The notes below the pieces were generated by a model, which did not search any database, was not told the DNA's origin, and was given only the letters and a program-made list of their open reading frames with translations. Shown here one piece after another: positions 1 through 8,451 of a DNA stretch of 64,000 nucleotides (its first letter is position 1; every line of letters begins with the position of its first letter). Source of the DNA: Brevibacillus sp. JNUCC-41 (GTDB taxonomy: Bacteria > Bacillota > Bacilli > Bacillales > DSM-1321); contig NZ_CP062163.1 of assembly GCF_014844095.1 (NCBI RefSeq), forward strand, positions 5,303,501 through 5,367,500. Direction: 5' to 3'. The position numbers and the translations under genes were made by a program.

Positions 1-1303
1 CAGATCCCATTACAGCGATTTCAGCATTCGGCCATGCAAACGTAAGATCCGCACCGATGGATTTACTATTAAGGGCCACGTAAGCTCCTCCATATGCTTT
101 ACGCAGAATGATCGTCAATTTTGGTACTGTTGCTTCCGAATAAGCATATAGCAGCTTTGCACCATGGCGAATGATCCCGCCATGTTCTTGTTTAACGCCC
201 GGGAAAAACCCTGAAACGTCTTCAAACGTAATTAGCGGAATGTTGAACGAGTCACAGAAACGAATAAAACGGGCAGCTTTATCTGATGAATCAATATCAA
301 GTCCCCCAGCCAACACCTTTGGCTGGTTACAGACAAGCCCCACTGATTTCCCTTTGATACGCGCCAAGCCGACCACAATGTTTTTCGCAAAGCCCTCTTG
401 AACTTCCATAAAGGAATCCTCATCGACAACCTGCTCCAATACTTTCCGAACATCATATGGACGGATCCCTTCATAAGGGACTACATCCGTTAAGTCCGGA
501 CGGTAGTCATCTCCTTCGTCGGCTTCCAAAACCGGCGGCTTCTCTTCATTATTTTGTGGAAGATAACTCAGGAGACGTCTAACGTCCGCCAATACTTGCT
601 CCTCAGATGCTCCCTTGAAATGGGCATTACCGCTTATGGTATTATGTACTGCCGCTCCACCCAATCCTTCAGATGAAATCTTTTCCCCTGTAACCGTTTC
701 AATGACTTTAGGACCTGTTATGAACATTTGGCTCGTTTTTTCAACCATGAAGACAAAGTCGGTTATGGCTGGGGAATATACAGCTCCACCTGCACAAGGT
801 CCCATAATAACCGAAATCTGTGGTATGACCCCTGAATAAATGGAATTCCGGTAAAAAATTTGGCCATATCCGTCTAGCGAAACCACGCCTTCTTGAATAC
901 GCGCCCCACCAGAATCGTTTAAACCTATGAAAGGGGCTCCATTCTCCGCTGCCAAATCCATAACATTGGCAATTTTCAGAGCATGCATTTCACCTAGTGC
1001 CCCGCCAAAAACAGTAAAATCCTGTGAAAACAGATAAATATCACGGCCGTTGACCTTTCCGTAACCGGTGACAACCCCTTCTCCTGGCCCTTCTTCCTTT
1101 TCCATGCCAAAATTGGTATTACGGTGTTTGATAAAAGGATTAAGCTCTATGAAAGTACCCGGATCAACTAAAAGTTCAATTCTTTCCCTTGCAGTAAGTT
1201 TGCCCTTTTCATGCTGCTTATCGATTCTTTCTTCCCCGCCGCCCATTTCCACTTTACGGCGTCTGTCATATAGGTCATTGATCGTATCGTATATGTCTGT
1301 CAT
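1..1303 (-). CDS. pccB: Propionyl-CoA carboxylase beta subunit (acyl-CoA carboxyltransferase), 3' end beyond window
   Basis: Carboxyltransferase subunit that moves CO2 from biotin to propionyl-CoA, making methylmalonyl-CoA. 434 codons are visible of a family length near 515, so about 80 C-terminal residues lie outside the window. Typical family segments are readable: KGKLTARERI near residue 35, GGALGEMHA near 95, the oxyanion stretch GPCAGGAVYSP near 155 and GGAYVALNSK near the edge. The start ATG at 1303 follows an AGGAGGAG ribosome binding site and overlaps the stop of the epimerase gene (ATGA), so the two are co-translated. This matches B. subtilis yqjC-yqjD. A methylmalonyl-CoA decarboxylase alpha subunit (MmdA) has the same fold, but the epimerase and mutase genes nearby favour the carboxylase. 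Confidence 0.93.
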   Translation of the reverse strand, partial: MTDIYDTINDLYDRRRKVEMGGGEERIDKQHEKGKLTARERIELLVDPGTFIELNPFIKHRNTNFGMEKEEGPGEGVVTGYGKVNGRDIYLFSQDFTVFGGALGEMHALKIANVMDLAAENGAPFIGLNDSGGARIQEGVVSLDGYGQIFYRNSIYSGVIPQISVIMGPCAGGAVYSPAITDFVFMVEKTSQMFITGPKVIETVTGEKISSEGLGGAAVHNTISGNAHFKGASEEQVLADVRRLLSYLPQNNEEKPPVLEADEGDDYRPDLTDVVPYEGIRPYDVRKVLEQVVDEDSFMEVQEGFAKNIVVGLARIKGKSVGLVCNQPKVLAGGLDIDSSDKAARFIRFCDSFNIPLITFEDVSGFFPGVKQEHGGIIRHGAKLLYAYSEATVPKLTIILRKAYGGAYVALNSKSIGADLTFAWPNAEIAVMGS

Positions 1304-1725
1304 TCCTGCTCCTCCTTTGATACTGCTTGTTCACAAAGCTCATATAATACACCCGCGGTAGACTTGGGATGAACGAAAGCAACATCCGCATTGTGTGCTC
1401 CCTTTCTTGATGAATCATCAATCATCCGCAATCCAGATTCTTTAATTTCTTTTATTCTCTCTTCGATGTCATCGACGCCAAGTGCCACATGATGAATCCC
1501 TTCACCGCGTTTTTCGATGAATTTGGCGATTGGGCTTGCCGGTGACAACGCTTCCAACAACTCCAAACGGGTATTGCCTGCCAGGATGAAGGCCACTTTC
1601 ACTCCTTGGCTCCCAACTGTCTCGATTCCTTCAAGTTTCAATTTCAACGTTTCTGTGTAAAGTGGCAAGGCCTCCTCAAGTGACTTGACGGCAATACCTA
1701 TATGATCGATATTTTTAATCATCAT
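1300..1725 (-). CDS. mce: Methylmalonyl-CoA epimerase (VOC family)
   Basis: Interconverts the (S) and (R) forms of methylmalonyl-CoA between propionyl-CoA carboxylase and the mutase. It is a small glyoxalase-fold protein with two beta-alpha-beta-beta-beta repeats. Metal-ligand positions are recognisable in DHIGIAV at the N-terminus, GIHHVALGVDD in the middle and LYELCE at the C-terminus. The frame opens at 1737, but a GGGGG ribosome binding site sits five bases before the ATGATG pair at 1725, so that start is preferred (141 residues, normal for the family). Its stop overlaps the pccB start. Upstream, a minus-strand TATAAT occurs at 1817-1822 without a convincing -35. Confidence 0.93.
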   Translation of the reverse strand: MMIKNIDHIGIAVKSLEEALPLYTETLKLKLEGIETVGSQGVKVAFILAGNTRLELLEALSPASPIAKFIEKRGEGIHHVALGVDDIEERIKEIKESGLRMIDDSSRKGAHNADVAFVHPKSTAGVLYELCEQAVSKEEQE

Positions 1726-1892
1726 AAAAACCCCCATGCTATGTATTATTGGATGTCTCCATTAGAATACTACTAATCTTGCATTAAAGCCTTTTAAGAT
1801 TCGGAATAATATGAACATTATACTTTTACTTGTTTCTACTAAATGTTCAAGTTAAAATAAAATCAATTAAACTGTTTTAAGGGAGAGAGCAT

Positions 1893-1988
1893 ATGGGAAA
1901 CAAGAAAATCAGAAAAATCGTCGTGTATTTAATGCTTATCTCAATGTTATTAACGAGCTTATTATCAGGTATCGCATTTCTTTTGTAA
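1893..1988 (+). CDS. prli42: Prli42-like stressosome-anchoring mini-protein, 31 aa
   Basis: A 31-residue protein, too short for usual gene calling. It starts with MGNKKIRKIVVYLM, followed by a single hydrophobic segment (about residues 9-31) ending at the C-terminus. The charged N-terminus and the IRKIVVY(L/I)ML pattern resemble what I recall of the Listeria/Bacillus Prli42 family, a membrane mini-protein reported to tether the stressosome and help activate the sigma-B stress response. A GGGAGAG ribosome binding site lies 6-8 bases before ATG, and a terminator follows at about 2002, so it forms its own short transcription unit. It is on the opposite strand to both neighbours. The family call is from pattern memory, not a search. 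Confidence 0.82.
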   Translation: MGNKKIRKIVVYLMLISMLLTSLLSGIAFLL

Positions 1989-1999
1989 TAGAAACCGTT

Positions 2000-2033
2000 G
2001 GGAGGGGAGCAAAGCTTCCCTCTCTTTATTTTA
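2000..2033 (+). terminator. Terminator after prli42
   Basis: An AGGGGAGC/GCTTCCCT stem (2003-2021) with an AAA loop, followed by TCTCTTTATTTTA. It lies between the convergent prli42 and L,D-transpeptidase genes, just past the latter's stop. Confidence 0.7.
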
Positions 2034-2541
2034 TCGCTCCATTTTTCTTTGCCAACGTTTCGAAATCCTCGTTCGATATGGTGATCAAAACTTTAGTGCC
2101 GATGGGGACTTTTTCGTACAAACGCTCTACATCGGATTTATGCATCCGTACACAGCCATTTGAAATGTATTTACCAATTGATGATGGCTTATTCGTACCA
2201 TGAATGCCGTAAATCCTCCCATCGGTATTTCGTGCATCGAATCCAATCCACCGCGACCCTAGAGGGTTCCTGGGATCGCCGCCAGGAATATTTTTTTTCC
2301 GGTAATATGGATTGACTGCTTTTACTTTGACCGTGAAAATCCCTTCGGGTGTAAGTTCCTGACTCTTTCCCGTACCGACCGGCAGAATCTCCTTGACCTC
2401 ATTATCATCAATGAACGCCAATTTATTGTTAGCTTTATTGATGATGATAAACGGATCGCCAGGCTTAACCGATTGAGGTTGGGCCTGTACCTGCAACGGC
2501 CACAAAAGTAGCATAAGCAACAAAGAAAGGATCCATTTCAT
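2026..2541 (-). CDS. Exported L,D-transpeptidase (YkuD domain)
   Basis: Predicted cell-wall enzyme that forms or edits 3-3 peptidoglycan cross-links. Residues 1-20 form a signal peptide ending near VQAQP. The YkuD catalytic domain follows from about residue 30, with GIHGT (His) near 120 and SNGCVRM near 130, where Cys is the nucleophile. No LysM domain is present, unlike YkuD itself. At 171 residues it is a minimal single-domain form. It lies 31 bp downstream of yqjA on the same strand and may be co-transcribed. It occupies the B. subtilis yqjB position, but I do not claim orthology. Confidence 0.9.
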   Translation of the reverse strand: MKWILSLLLMLLLWPLQVQAQPQSVKPGDPFIIINKANNKLAFIDDNEVKEILPVGTGKSQELTPEGIFTVKVKAVNPYYRKKNIPGGDPRNPLGSRWIGFDARNTDGRIYGIHGTNKPSSIGKYISNGCVRMHKSDVERLYEKVPIGTKVLITISNEDFETLAKKNGAIK

Positions 2542-2572
2542 TTTGTATCATTCCTTCACTTTTTTGCTTAGT

Positions 2573-3562
2573 TTAAGCCAAGTGCCTCTTTTTCATTCGG
2601 TTGCCGTTCAGCTTGGGTAGTCCTTTGAAGGAATGCTTCAACAATAAATAACGCTCCATTTCCTTCATGAGCTGCAGTAATGCGGCCCTGGATTCGAACT
2701 CTTCCCTTGTATGCGGCAGTGCCATTCCCCTAAAATGAATCTCCATTTCTTCAAGCTTCTTCAGATAAAGAATGGCCGTATTTTGTGGGTGGACGTTTTC
2801 TGCCAAATCTTCTATAAAATCAGCCACTATTCCGCTTTGCTTGACGACCAATGGAATATTCGTGACAAGGGGCAGAATTCGCTCAATTATTTCAAATTGC
2901 TTTTCACGCATTTTGAAATAATGGTAATACAGGTCTTCTTCCCTTAAAAAATGATTTTCCACGTCCCTGAAGGCAAGGCTTTTGGCTTGATTAAGAAAAT
3001 TGGCCGTTTCGGTGATTTCCTTACCATCCCATGTGTGATCATTATCCCTTAAATAGCGGACAATTCCCATCAAGATCGCACTAAAGTTCGTTTCGATGCT
3101 TTCCTGGTAGGCCAGCAGTTTGTCATCGACACTGGGCATGTACAGATTCATGACAAGCGCCACTCCAACTCCAATCGCGATTAATATCGTTTCATTGATC
3201 AGCAGGGAAAAAGTGATGTCACCCGCCCCGTATAGATGCATGATGATGACGCTGCTCGTCACAATCCCCTCATTAATCTTCAAGGCAACAGTCGTTGGAA
3301 TGAAAATCAAGAGAATCAAACCTATTATCAGCGGATGGAATGCGATGAAATGAAAGAATAGGGATGCATAGGCCATAGCGATCAAACAAGCTAAAAAACG
3401 GTGCCAGGAGGCATACACCGACTTCTTTTTTGTAACTTGAATGCATAAGATCGCAATGATTCCCGCAGCAGAGAAATATTCGAGATTAAGCATTTGTGCA
3501 ATAATAATTGCCAGGGTGGCCCCCAAAGCAGTTTTAATCGTCCTGTACCCGATTTTAAACAT
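2573..3562 (-). CDS. yqjA: YqjA, aromatic acid exporter (ArAE/DUF939) family membrane protein
   Basis: 329-residue membrane protein. The first about 145 residues contain four to six hydrophobic helices, and the last 180 form a charged, helical cytoplasmic region typical of the ArAE_2 C-terminal domain (FxxREEDLYYHYFKMREKQ near 210). Length and place next to artR match B. subtilis YqjA. The family is related to aromatic-acid efflux proteins, but the substrate is unknown. Its ATG follows a weak Shine-Dalgarno in a 190-bp gap that also holds the artR terminator, so it probably has its own promoter. Confidence 0.85.
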   Translation of the reverse strand: MFKIGYRTIKTALGATLAIIIAQMLNLEYFSAAGIIAILCIQVTKKKSVYASWHRFLACLIAMAYASLFFHFIAFHPLIIGLILLIFIPTTVALKINEGIVTSSVIIMHLYGAGDITFSLLINETILIAIGVGVALVMNLYMPSVDDKLLAYQESIETNFSAILMGIVRYLRDNDHTWDGKEITETANFLNQAKSLAFRDVENHFLREEDLYYHYFKMREKQFEIIERILPLVTNIPLVVKQSGIVADFIEDLAENVHPQNTAILYLKKLEEMEIHFRGMALPHTREEFESRAALLQLMKEMERYLLLKHSFKGLPKLNGNRMKKRHLA

Positions 3563-3696
3563 TGTTATGTATCACCTGGCTCTTTCTCTATCTATTATAA
3601 TACTATCAGGAAATCAGATATTTTCACAGTCCTTTGCGAGTTAAATTTCCATTTTTTCTAAATACATTCACACAAAAATACATTATAGGAAAAAAA

Positions 3697-3727
3697 TAAA
3701 AAAGGTAACCTAAACGTTACCTTTTTT
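3697..3727 (-). terminator. Terminator of the artPQR operon
   Basis: Perfect GGTAAC/GTTACC stem (3704-3721) flanked by A and T runs that extend the pairing. On the minus strand it ends in a U-rich tract, 26 bp after the artR stop. Confidence 0.85.
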
Positions 3728-3752
3728 ACAATTATATACTATTTTCTTCAGC

Positions 3753-4475
3753 TTATAAAACTTTTTCCAAGAAGTCTTTTGCACGCTGGCTTTTCGGATT
3801 GGAAAAGAATTCTTCCGGAGCACTTTCCTCAACGAGCAGCCCCCCATCCAGGAATAGTACACGATCGGCCACTTCCCTGGCAAATCCCATTTCATGCGTT
3901 ACGATCAGCATGGTCATCCCCGTATGTGCCAGTGACTTCATAACCTCGAGCACTTCTTTTACCATCTCGGGATCAAGCGCTGAAGTCGGTTCATCGAAAA
4001 GGATTACTTCCGGGTTCATTGCCAATGCCCGCGCAATCGCGACCCTTTGTTTTTGCCCGCCTGACAGACGATTCGGATAAGTCGATTCTTTATCGGACAA
4101 ACCTACTTTGTTCAAAAGTTCACGAGCTTGTTTTACAGCCTCGGCCTTTGATAGTTTTTTCACCTTCATAGGTGCATATGTCAGATTCTCCAGTACGGTT
4201 TTATGCGGAAATAAATGAAAATGTTGAAATACCATCCCGACATTTTCACGCACTTTCATGATATTGGTCTTTTTTTCAGTGATGATTTGATCTTTAAACC
4301 TGATTTGACCATCAGTTGGAGTTTCAAGCATATTGATGCAGCGTAAGAAAGTTGATTTTCCCGAACCGGATGGGCCGATGATTGCTAACACTTCTCCCTG
4401 CCCTATCTCGGTGCTGATTCCTTTTAATACTTCGAGCTTACCATAGTTTTTTTTGAGTCCATCAATTTTAATCAC
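3753..4475 (-). CDS. artR: Amino-acid ABC transporter ATPase (ArtR/YqiZ)
   Basis: ATP-binding subunit of a polar amino-acid importer. Motifs in order: Walker [10 protein letters not shown] near residue 33, Q-loop in [10 protein letters not shown] near 83, signature [10 protein letters not shown] near 136, Walker [13 protein letters not shown] near 157 and the H-loop THEM near 193. 240 residues is the family norm. The GTG start at 4475 follows AAAGGAG and lies inside the end of the permease gene (8-bp overlap), showing translational coupling. Synteny with B. subtilis yqiXYZ suggests arginine or another basic amino acid as substrate; specificity is not proven by sequence. Confidence 0.93.
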   Translation of the reverse strand: MIKIDGLKKNYGKLEVLKGISTEIGQGEVLAIIGPSGSGKSTFLRCINMLETPTDGQIRFKDQIITEKKTNIMKVRENVGMVFQHFHLFPHKTVLENLTYAPMKVKKLSKAEAVKQARELLNKVGLSDKESTYPNRLSGGQKQRVAIARALAMNPEVILFDEPTSALDPEMVKEVLEVMKSLAHTGMTMLIVTHEMGFAREVADRVLFLDGGLLVEESAPEEFFSNPKSQRAKDFLEKVL

Positions 4476-5127
4476 TGCGTCTCATTCTCCTTTCAATCAC
4501 TTTGCCTAAGATGGTGAGAACCATGACCATCACATAATAAATGAGACCGGCAAATAATATCGGCTCGAAGAATTTATATGTCTCACCGCCGACAATATAA
4601 GCACGGCGCATGATATCCCCTAATCCAATAATTGTGACTACGGCTGATTCCTTGGTTAAGGAAATCAATTCGTTCACAAGCGATGGCAGGATATTCTTGA
4701 TGGCCTGCGGAAGGATAATATTTAGCATCATCCCTGAATAGGGAACCCCAAGTGCGAGCGATGCCTCTCGTTGGCCTTTATCGACAGCTAAAATGCCTCC
4801 CCTGATAATTTCAGAGATGTATGCCGCTGAATTTAGCCCGAATGCTAAAAATGCTGCTTGGAACGCTTCGATTTGAATCCCCAATATTTGTGGTGAACCA
4901 AAATAAATCAACATTAATTGCAATACCAAAGGTGTACCGCGAAAAATGGATGTATAAAAGTCAGCAATCCAATTTAAGGGCTTAATTCTGCTTATTTTAA
5001 GTATAGATAGTAATATTCCCAAAACAAATCCGATTACTGCCGCTACCGCAACAACCTTTAATGTTGTCGGTATCCCCTCCAGGATATATGGAAGGGAAGG
5101 CATAATCCTTTCAAATTCCAGATTCAC
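4468..5127 (-). CDS. artQ: Amino-acid ABC transporter permease (ArtQ/YqiY)
   Basis: Membrane subunit of the importer, with about five transmembrane helices and the His/Glu/Gln permease family EAA loop ([14 protein letters not shown] near residue 105). The frame opens with ATG at 5136, but that codon directly abuts the Shine-Dalgarno GAGAGG with no spacer. A GTG three codons later (5127) has a nine-base spacing and is preferred, giving 219 residues. The gene is separated from artP by an imperfect terminator at 5203-5242 and overlaps artR by eight bases. Confidence 0.9.
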   Translation of the reverse strand: MNLEFERIMPSLPYILEGIPTTLKVVAVAAVIGFVLGILLSILKISRIKPLNWIADFYTSIFRGTPLVLQLMLIYFGSPQILGIQIEAFQAAFLAFGLNSAAYISEIIRGGILAVDKGQREASLALGVPYSGMMLNIILPQAIKNILPSLVNELISLTKESAVVTIIGLGDIMRRAYIVGGETYKFFEPILFAGLIYYVMVMVLTILGKVIERRMRRSD

Positions 5128-5202
5128 TCCATTCATCCTCTCTTATGAAGGCCTTTATCTTATGTCCTTCCTCCTGCTTCATTTTATTAACAATAAAGCG
5201 CG

Positions 5203-5242
5203 GAAAAACGTTCAGAAGGCATACTAGATCTCTTCTGAACGC
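5203..5242 (-). terminator. Intercistronic attenuator between artP and artQ
   Basis: CGTTCAGAAG/CTTCTGAACG stem (5209-5218 with 5232-5241), followed on the minus strand by UUUUU. It lies between the binding-protein gene and the permease/ATPase genes. A leaky terminator here would keep binding protein in excess over the membrane parts, as in many ABC operons. Confidence 0.75.
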
Positions 5243-5258
5243 TTTTCATCTCTCTGTA

Positions 5259-6068
5259 TTATTCAGTTTCACTGCCACCGAACCATTTTAATATTAATTT
5301 TTCCATTTCACCGTTCTCTAACATTTTTTTCAACTCGGCATTGAATTCTTCAGTTAACTTGCTTCCCTTTTGGAAAGCGATTGCTGAACCGGCATCTTGT
5401 TCACCGGACTCGATCAAATGCCCCACCAAATCTTTATTATCATTCAAGTAGCCTTTTGCAACAGTATCTTCCATGATTACGGCATCAAAACGTCCTGTTG
5501 ACATCTCTTGAACAACCTCAGGAATACGATTCCGTTTTTCAATTTTCATCCCGATATCTTGGGATTTATTCAAGTCATTTGCCAATGTCTCCTGAATGGA
5601 TGCAAGCTGTACGCCCACGGTTTTCCCTTTTAAATCTTCAACAGTTTTGATTTTGCTGTTCTTTGTCGTGATGATCATGTTTTTAGCTGTATAGTAAATA
5701 TCACTGAAATCGACTGATTGCTCACGTTTTTCAGTTGGAGTCATTCCAGAGATAACGAAATCGACCGATTTATTTTCCAGAGCAGGCACAAGACTATTAA
5801 AGTCAATGTCCTTCACTTCAACCTCATAACCTAATTTTTTTCCTATTGCTTTCGCGATATCGATGTCAAATCCTTTAATTTCATCACTTTTAGATGTTTC
5901 AACATATTCAAATGGCGGATAATCCGCAGATGTTCCCATTACCAGGACCTTTTTATCTTCTGTACCTGCTGTGTCTTTATCTTCTTTCCCCGATGTTCCG
6001 CATGCTGCTAAAATACCTACTAATAAAACAGAAGTAAGCAACAATGCTAACTGCTTTTTCAACTTCAT
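5259..6068 (-). CDS. artP: Amino-acid-binding lipoprotein (ArtP/YqiX)
   Basis: Extracellular solute-binding lipoprotein (SBP_bac_3 family) feeding the ArtQ-ArtR importer. The signal peptide ends in a lipobox, LVGILAAC, with the lipidated Cys near residue 23. A charged linker precedes two lobes; family marks are YPPFEY near 50, GFDIDIAKAI near 65 and FVISGMTPT near 103. 269 residues is typical. GGAGGAATAATA gives a strong ribosome binding site. It is first in the operon and is preceded by a well-placed promoter with two adjacent palindromes. Confidence 0.93.
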   Translation of the reverse strand: MKLKKQLALLLTSVLLVGILAACGTSGKEDKDTAGTEDKKVLVMGTSADYPPFEYVETSKSDEIKGFDIDIAKAIGKKLGYEVEVKDIDFNSLVPALENKSVDFVISGMTPTEKREQSVDFSDIYYTAKNMIITTKNSKIKTVEDLKGKTVGVQLASIQETLANDLNKSQDIGMKIEKRNRIPEVVQEMSTGRFDAVIMEDTVAKGYLNDNKDLVGHLIESGEQDAGSAIAFQKGSKLTEEFNAELKKMLENGEMEKLILKWFGGSETE

Positions 6069-6130
6069 TATTATTCCTCCAAAATGATATTTTCAATTCT
6101 CTTGTTATTGAATTTGGTTTAGTTAAAATT

Positions 6131-6162
6131 TGAATAACTAATATTCATACACTAATGTGTAT
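6131..6162 (-). promoter_or_regulatory. Two adjacent palindromes in the artP leader (candidate operator)
   Basis: TGAATA-5-TATTCA at 6131-6147 directly adjoins ATACAC-4-GTGTAT at 6147-6162; both are perfect inverted repeats. They lie immediately downstream of the -10 element, where a repressor would block initiation. The first resembles an ARG-box (TGAAT...ATTCA), but its spacer is longer than the usual four bases, so ArgR binding is only a possibility. Confidence 0.5.
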
Positions 6163-6188
6163 TTTAACACACTCTTATAATTATTCAA
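6161..6188 (-). promoter_or_regulatory. Sigma-A promoter of artPQR
   Basis: -35 TTGAAT (6183-6188), 16-bp spacer, -10 TAAAAT (6161-6166) with an extended TGn motif just before it. About 95 bp upstream of the artP start. Confidence 0.6.
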
Positions 6189-6330
6189 TAACGTAAATAA
6201 TAGATTTATTTTTCAGAATATTGCTATAATTTTATTTCTAAATTATGCGCTTTAAGCTCCAAAGGAAATATATCGGCATCCTTATCTATCTTCTTTCCTA
6301 AATGCCCCTGACTTATGCAAAATCATGGAT

Positions 6331-6357
6331 AAAAAAATCCGCCGCAAGGGCGGTTTT
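6331..6357 (-). terminator. Short G+C-rich hairpin with U tract
   Basis: CCGCC/GGCGG stem (6339-6353). The minus strand continues ATTTTTTTATCC, and the plus strand TTTTCAG. It lies between repeat copy C and the artP promoter and would insulate artP from read-through. Confidence 0.6.
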
Positions 6358-6423
6358 CAGACTGTATTCAAACTTCAAGAAAAGCGAGTTTGACTACGGT
6401 TTGTTTCTAAAAAAAACATTCCA

Positions 6424-6538
6424 ATTGATTTCAGAAATCCGCTCCCTTTCCGCCGACTATCTGCTAAGCCTCCTCGCTCAAGCGCCTCTAGGGTCTCGGC
6501 TTGACAGTTATTCGGCAGGAGTGCCGCATATTTCTTCA
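6424..6538 (+). repeat. Dispersed intergenic repeat, copy C (degenerate)
   Basis: Shares blocks with copy A at 31234-31361: TTGATTTC, CGCT...CTTTCCGC, AAGCCTCCTCG, GGGTCTC and GCAGGAGT, in the same order. It lies in the 620-bp gap between brxB and artP. Plus-strand orientation is that of copy A. Confidence 0.7.
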
Positions 6539-6650
6539 ATACAATAAGGATTTCATCCCCTATAAAAAAGGTAACATCCATGAAGAATAACTTTTTATAA
6601 TCACGGTTCGGGATGAGACTACTTCCAAACCCCTTTTTGTCGTCAAACTA

Positions 6651-6677
6651 AAACCCGCCGATTGGCGGGTTTTTTAG
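6651..6677 (-). terminator. Terminator of brxB
   Basis: CCCGCC-GATT-GGCGGG stem (6654-6669) flanked by AAA and TTTTTT, so it can work in both directions. It lies 15 bp beyond the brxB stop. Confidence 0.85.
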
Positions 6678-6691
6678 CTATGGCTATGGGC

Positions 6692-7129
6692 TTACACTTC
6701 TTCGCAATATTGATCGAAGTAGTCTTGTAATTTTTCTACTACAGACATCGGGTGGTGCCCTTCAATTTCATGACGCTCGATCATGGTGATGATTTTTCCA
6801 TCCTTCAGCAATGCAAATGATGGGGATGACGGCGGATACCCTTCGAAATAATCACGGGCTTTTTCCGTCGCCTCTTTATCTTGCCCAGCAAAAACGGTTA
6901 CAAGCTGATCTGGGCGTTTATCATTATGGATTGCATGAGCAGCTGCAGGTCTAGCAATTCCCCCAGCGCAGCCACAAACGGAGTTTACCATGACAAGTGT
7001 CGTACCTTTTTGCGCAAATACTTCCTCTACTTCCTCGGGAGTAGTCAATTCTGTATATCCAGCAGTCTTTATCTCATCGCGAGCCTGTTTGACTACGTCG
7101 TTCATTAAAAAATTAAAATCCATATTCAT
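6692..7129 (-). CDS. brxB: Bacilliredoxin BrxB (YqiW/YphP family)
   Basis: Thiol-disulfide protein that removes bacillithiol from S-bacillithiolated proteins after oxidative stress. The CGC active-site motif is visible in NSVCGCAGG near residue 53, characteristic of the BrxA/BrxB (DUF1094) family. A TTG upstream extends the frame to 7147, but ATG at 7129 lies eight bases after GGAAGGGG and yields 145 residues, a normal length for the family. Monocistronic: terminator downstream, 170-bp gap upstream. YqiW keeps this neighbourhood in B. subtilis, which favours BrxB over BrxA. Confidence 0.92.
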   Translation of the reverse strand: MNMDFNFLMNDVVKQARDEIKTAGYTELTTPEEVEEVFAQKGTTLVMVNSVCGCAGGIARPAAAHAIHNDKRPDQLVTVFAGQDKEATEKARDYFEGYPPSSPSFALLKDGKIITMIERHEIEGHHPMSVVEKLQDYFDQYCEEV

Positions 7130-7269
7130 GGCATTTGCCCCTTCCAAGTTTTCTCTTCAACCCTATCATAACAATTGCCACTTCTTGATTCAATAAATTT
7201 ACCTGTTAAAACCGCATAAACCGCTTCAAACGAAATAGAAGCGAGAACCATGTGCGAAACAAATAGGCT

Positions 7270-7313
7270 TACAAAAGGATGGGGCATGCCAGGAGACATT
7301 CCACGCTGCCCCC
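7270..7313 (-). terminator. Probable terminator of mutA-mutB-meaB
   Basis: GGGGCA/TGCCCC stem (7281-7286 with 7307-7312) and a 20-base loop, followed on the minus strand by ATCCTTTTG. The U tract is weak. Confidence 0.45.
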
Positions 7314-7323
7314 TATTTCTTTT

Positions 7324-8451
7324 TTAATTTGATTTAAATGTTTCTGTAAAAGATCCAAAGGCCTGCTTAACAGCAGCAGTGACCGTTTTATTCCCTGACA
7401 TCACTTGATTCTCGAGTATAGGGAGAAGACCTTTGACGGTTTCATTTTTATAAAACATCGTTTTAAGCTGGTGATCAATCAATGAATAAAGCCATTCCTT
7501 GGATTGCATTCTTCTCCGTTCTTGAAAAACACCCGATTCCTTGGTCATATCGGAAAATTCATTCAATACATCCCAAAGCTCAGGGATCCCTTTACCGGTG
7601 ATGGCGGAACAAGCATATGCCTTTCCTGCCCATCCCTTTGTTGCAGGCTGAAGGAAGTGCAAGATTCTGCTATATTCGGATTTCGTCCTAATCGCCAGCG
7701 GAATATTCTCTCCGTCGGCTTTATTGACTACAATTCCGTCCACAAGTTCCAGAATCCCTTTTTTCATCCCTTGTAATTCATCTCCGGCACCTGTTAGGAC
7801 AAGGAGCATGAAAAAGTCGACCATACTACGTACTATAGCTTCACTCTGACCGACACCGACAGTTTCTATCAGTATCACATCAAATCCTGCCGCTTCACAA
7901 AGCAACATCGTTTCCCTCGTTTTGCGGTGAACTCCGCCTAGAGTGCCTTCGGATGGTGAAGGTCTTATGAAGGCATGAGGGTTTCTTGCCAGTTCCTCCA
8001 TCCTTGTCTTATCACCTAATATACTTCCGCCATTGATTGAAGAGCTTGGATCGACAGCTAGAACGGCAACCTTATGGCCCCTGTCACATAAGTAAGTTCC
8101 GAACGTCTCGATGAAGGTACTTTTTCCGGCACCGGGCACTCCGGAAATCCCGATGCGAATCGAGTTCCCTGTATGGGGAAGGATGGCATGCAATAATTCC
8201 TGTGCATGATCCATGTGGTGGGATGCATTGCTTTCAACCAATGTAATCCCTTTAGCTAGCTTGGCCCTGTCCCCTTTTATGATTCCCTCTTTAAGTTCAA
8301 GGACCGGTATGTTTACATTATGTTTTTTGACGAATTTGCTTTTTGAAGGCTTGTTTTGGCTGGCTGCTAATTCCACACCTGGCTTTAATGAAGAAGCAAA
8401 ACCTTCCTGATTGTTAAGATCGACCCATTCCGGCTTCTTGTCTTCACTCAT
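7324..8451 (-). CDS. meaB: Methylmalonyl-CoA mutase-associated GTPase MeaB
   Basis: G3E-family P-loop GTPase that delivers adenosylcobalamin to methylmalonyl-CoA mutase and protects it from inactivation. Walker [10 protein letters not shown] is near residue 104, the switch segment ETVGVGQSE near 196 and the base-specificity motif NKAD near 242. At 375 residues it has about 45 extra N-terminal residues before the helical arm. Its ATG overlaps the mutB stop by one base (TAATG), so the chaperone is translated together with its client. Confidence 0.94.
   Translation of the reverse strand: MSEDKKPEWVDLNNQEGFASSLKPGVELAASQNKPSKSKFVKKHNVNIPVLELKEGIIKGDRAKLAKGITLVESNASHHMDHAQELLHAILPHTGNSIRIGISGVPGAGKSTFIETFGTYLCDRGHKVAVLAVDPSSSINGGSILGDKTRMEELARNPHAFIRPSPSEGTLGGVHRKTRETMLLCEAAGFDVILIETVGVGQSEAIVRSMVDFFMLLVLTGAGDELQGMKKGILELVDGIVVNKADGENIPLAIRTKSEYSRILHFLQPATKGWAGKAYACSAITGKGIPELWDVLNEFSDMTKESGVFQERRRMQSKEWLYSLIDHQLKTMFYKNETVKGLLPILENQVMSGNKTVTAAVKQAFGSFTETFKSN

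Noticed and set aside
6302..6547. 81-codon plus-strand frame between artP and brxB
   Set aside because: It crosses a terminator hairpin and repeat copy C and has no ribosome binding site.
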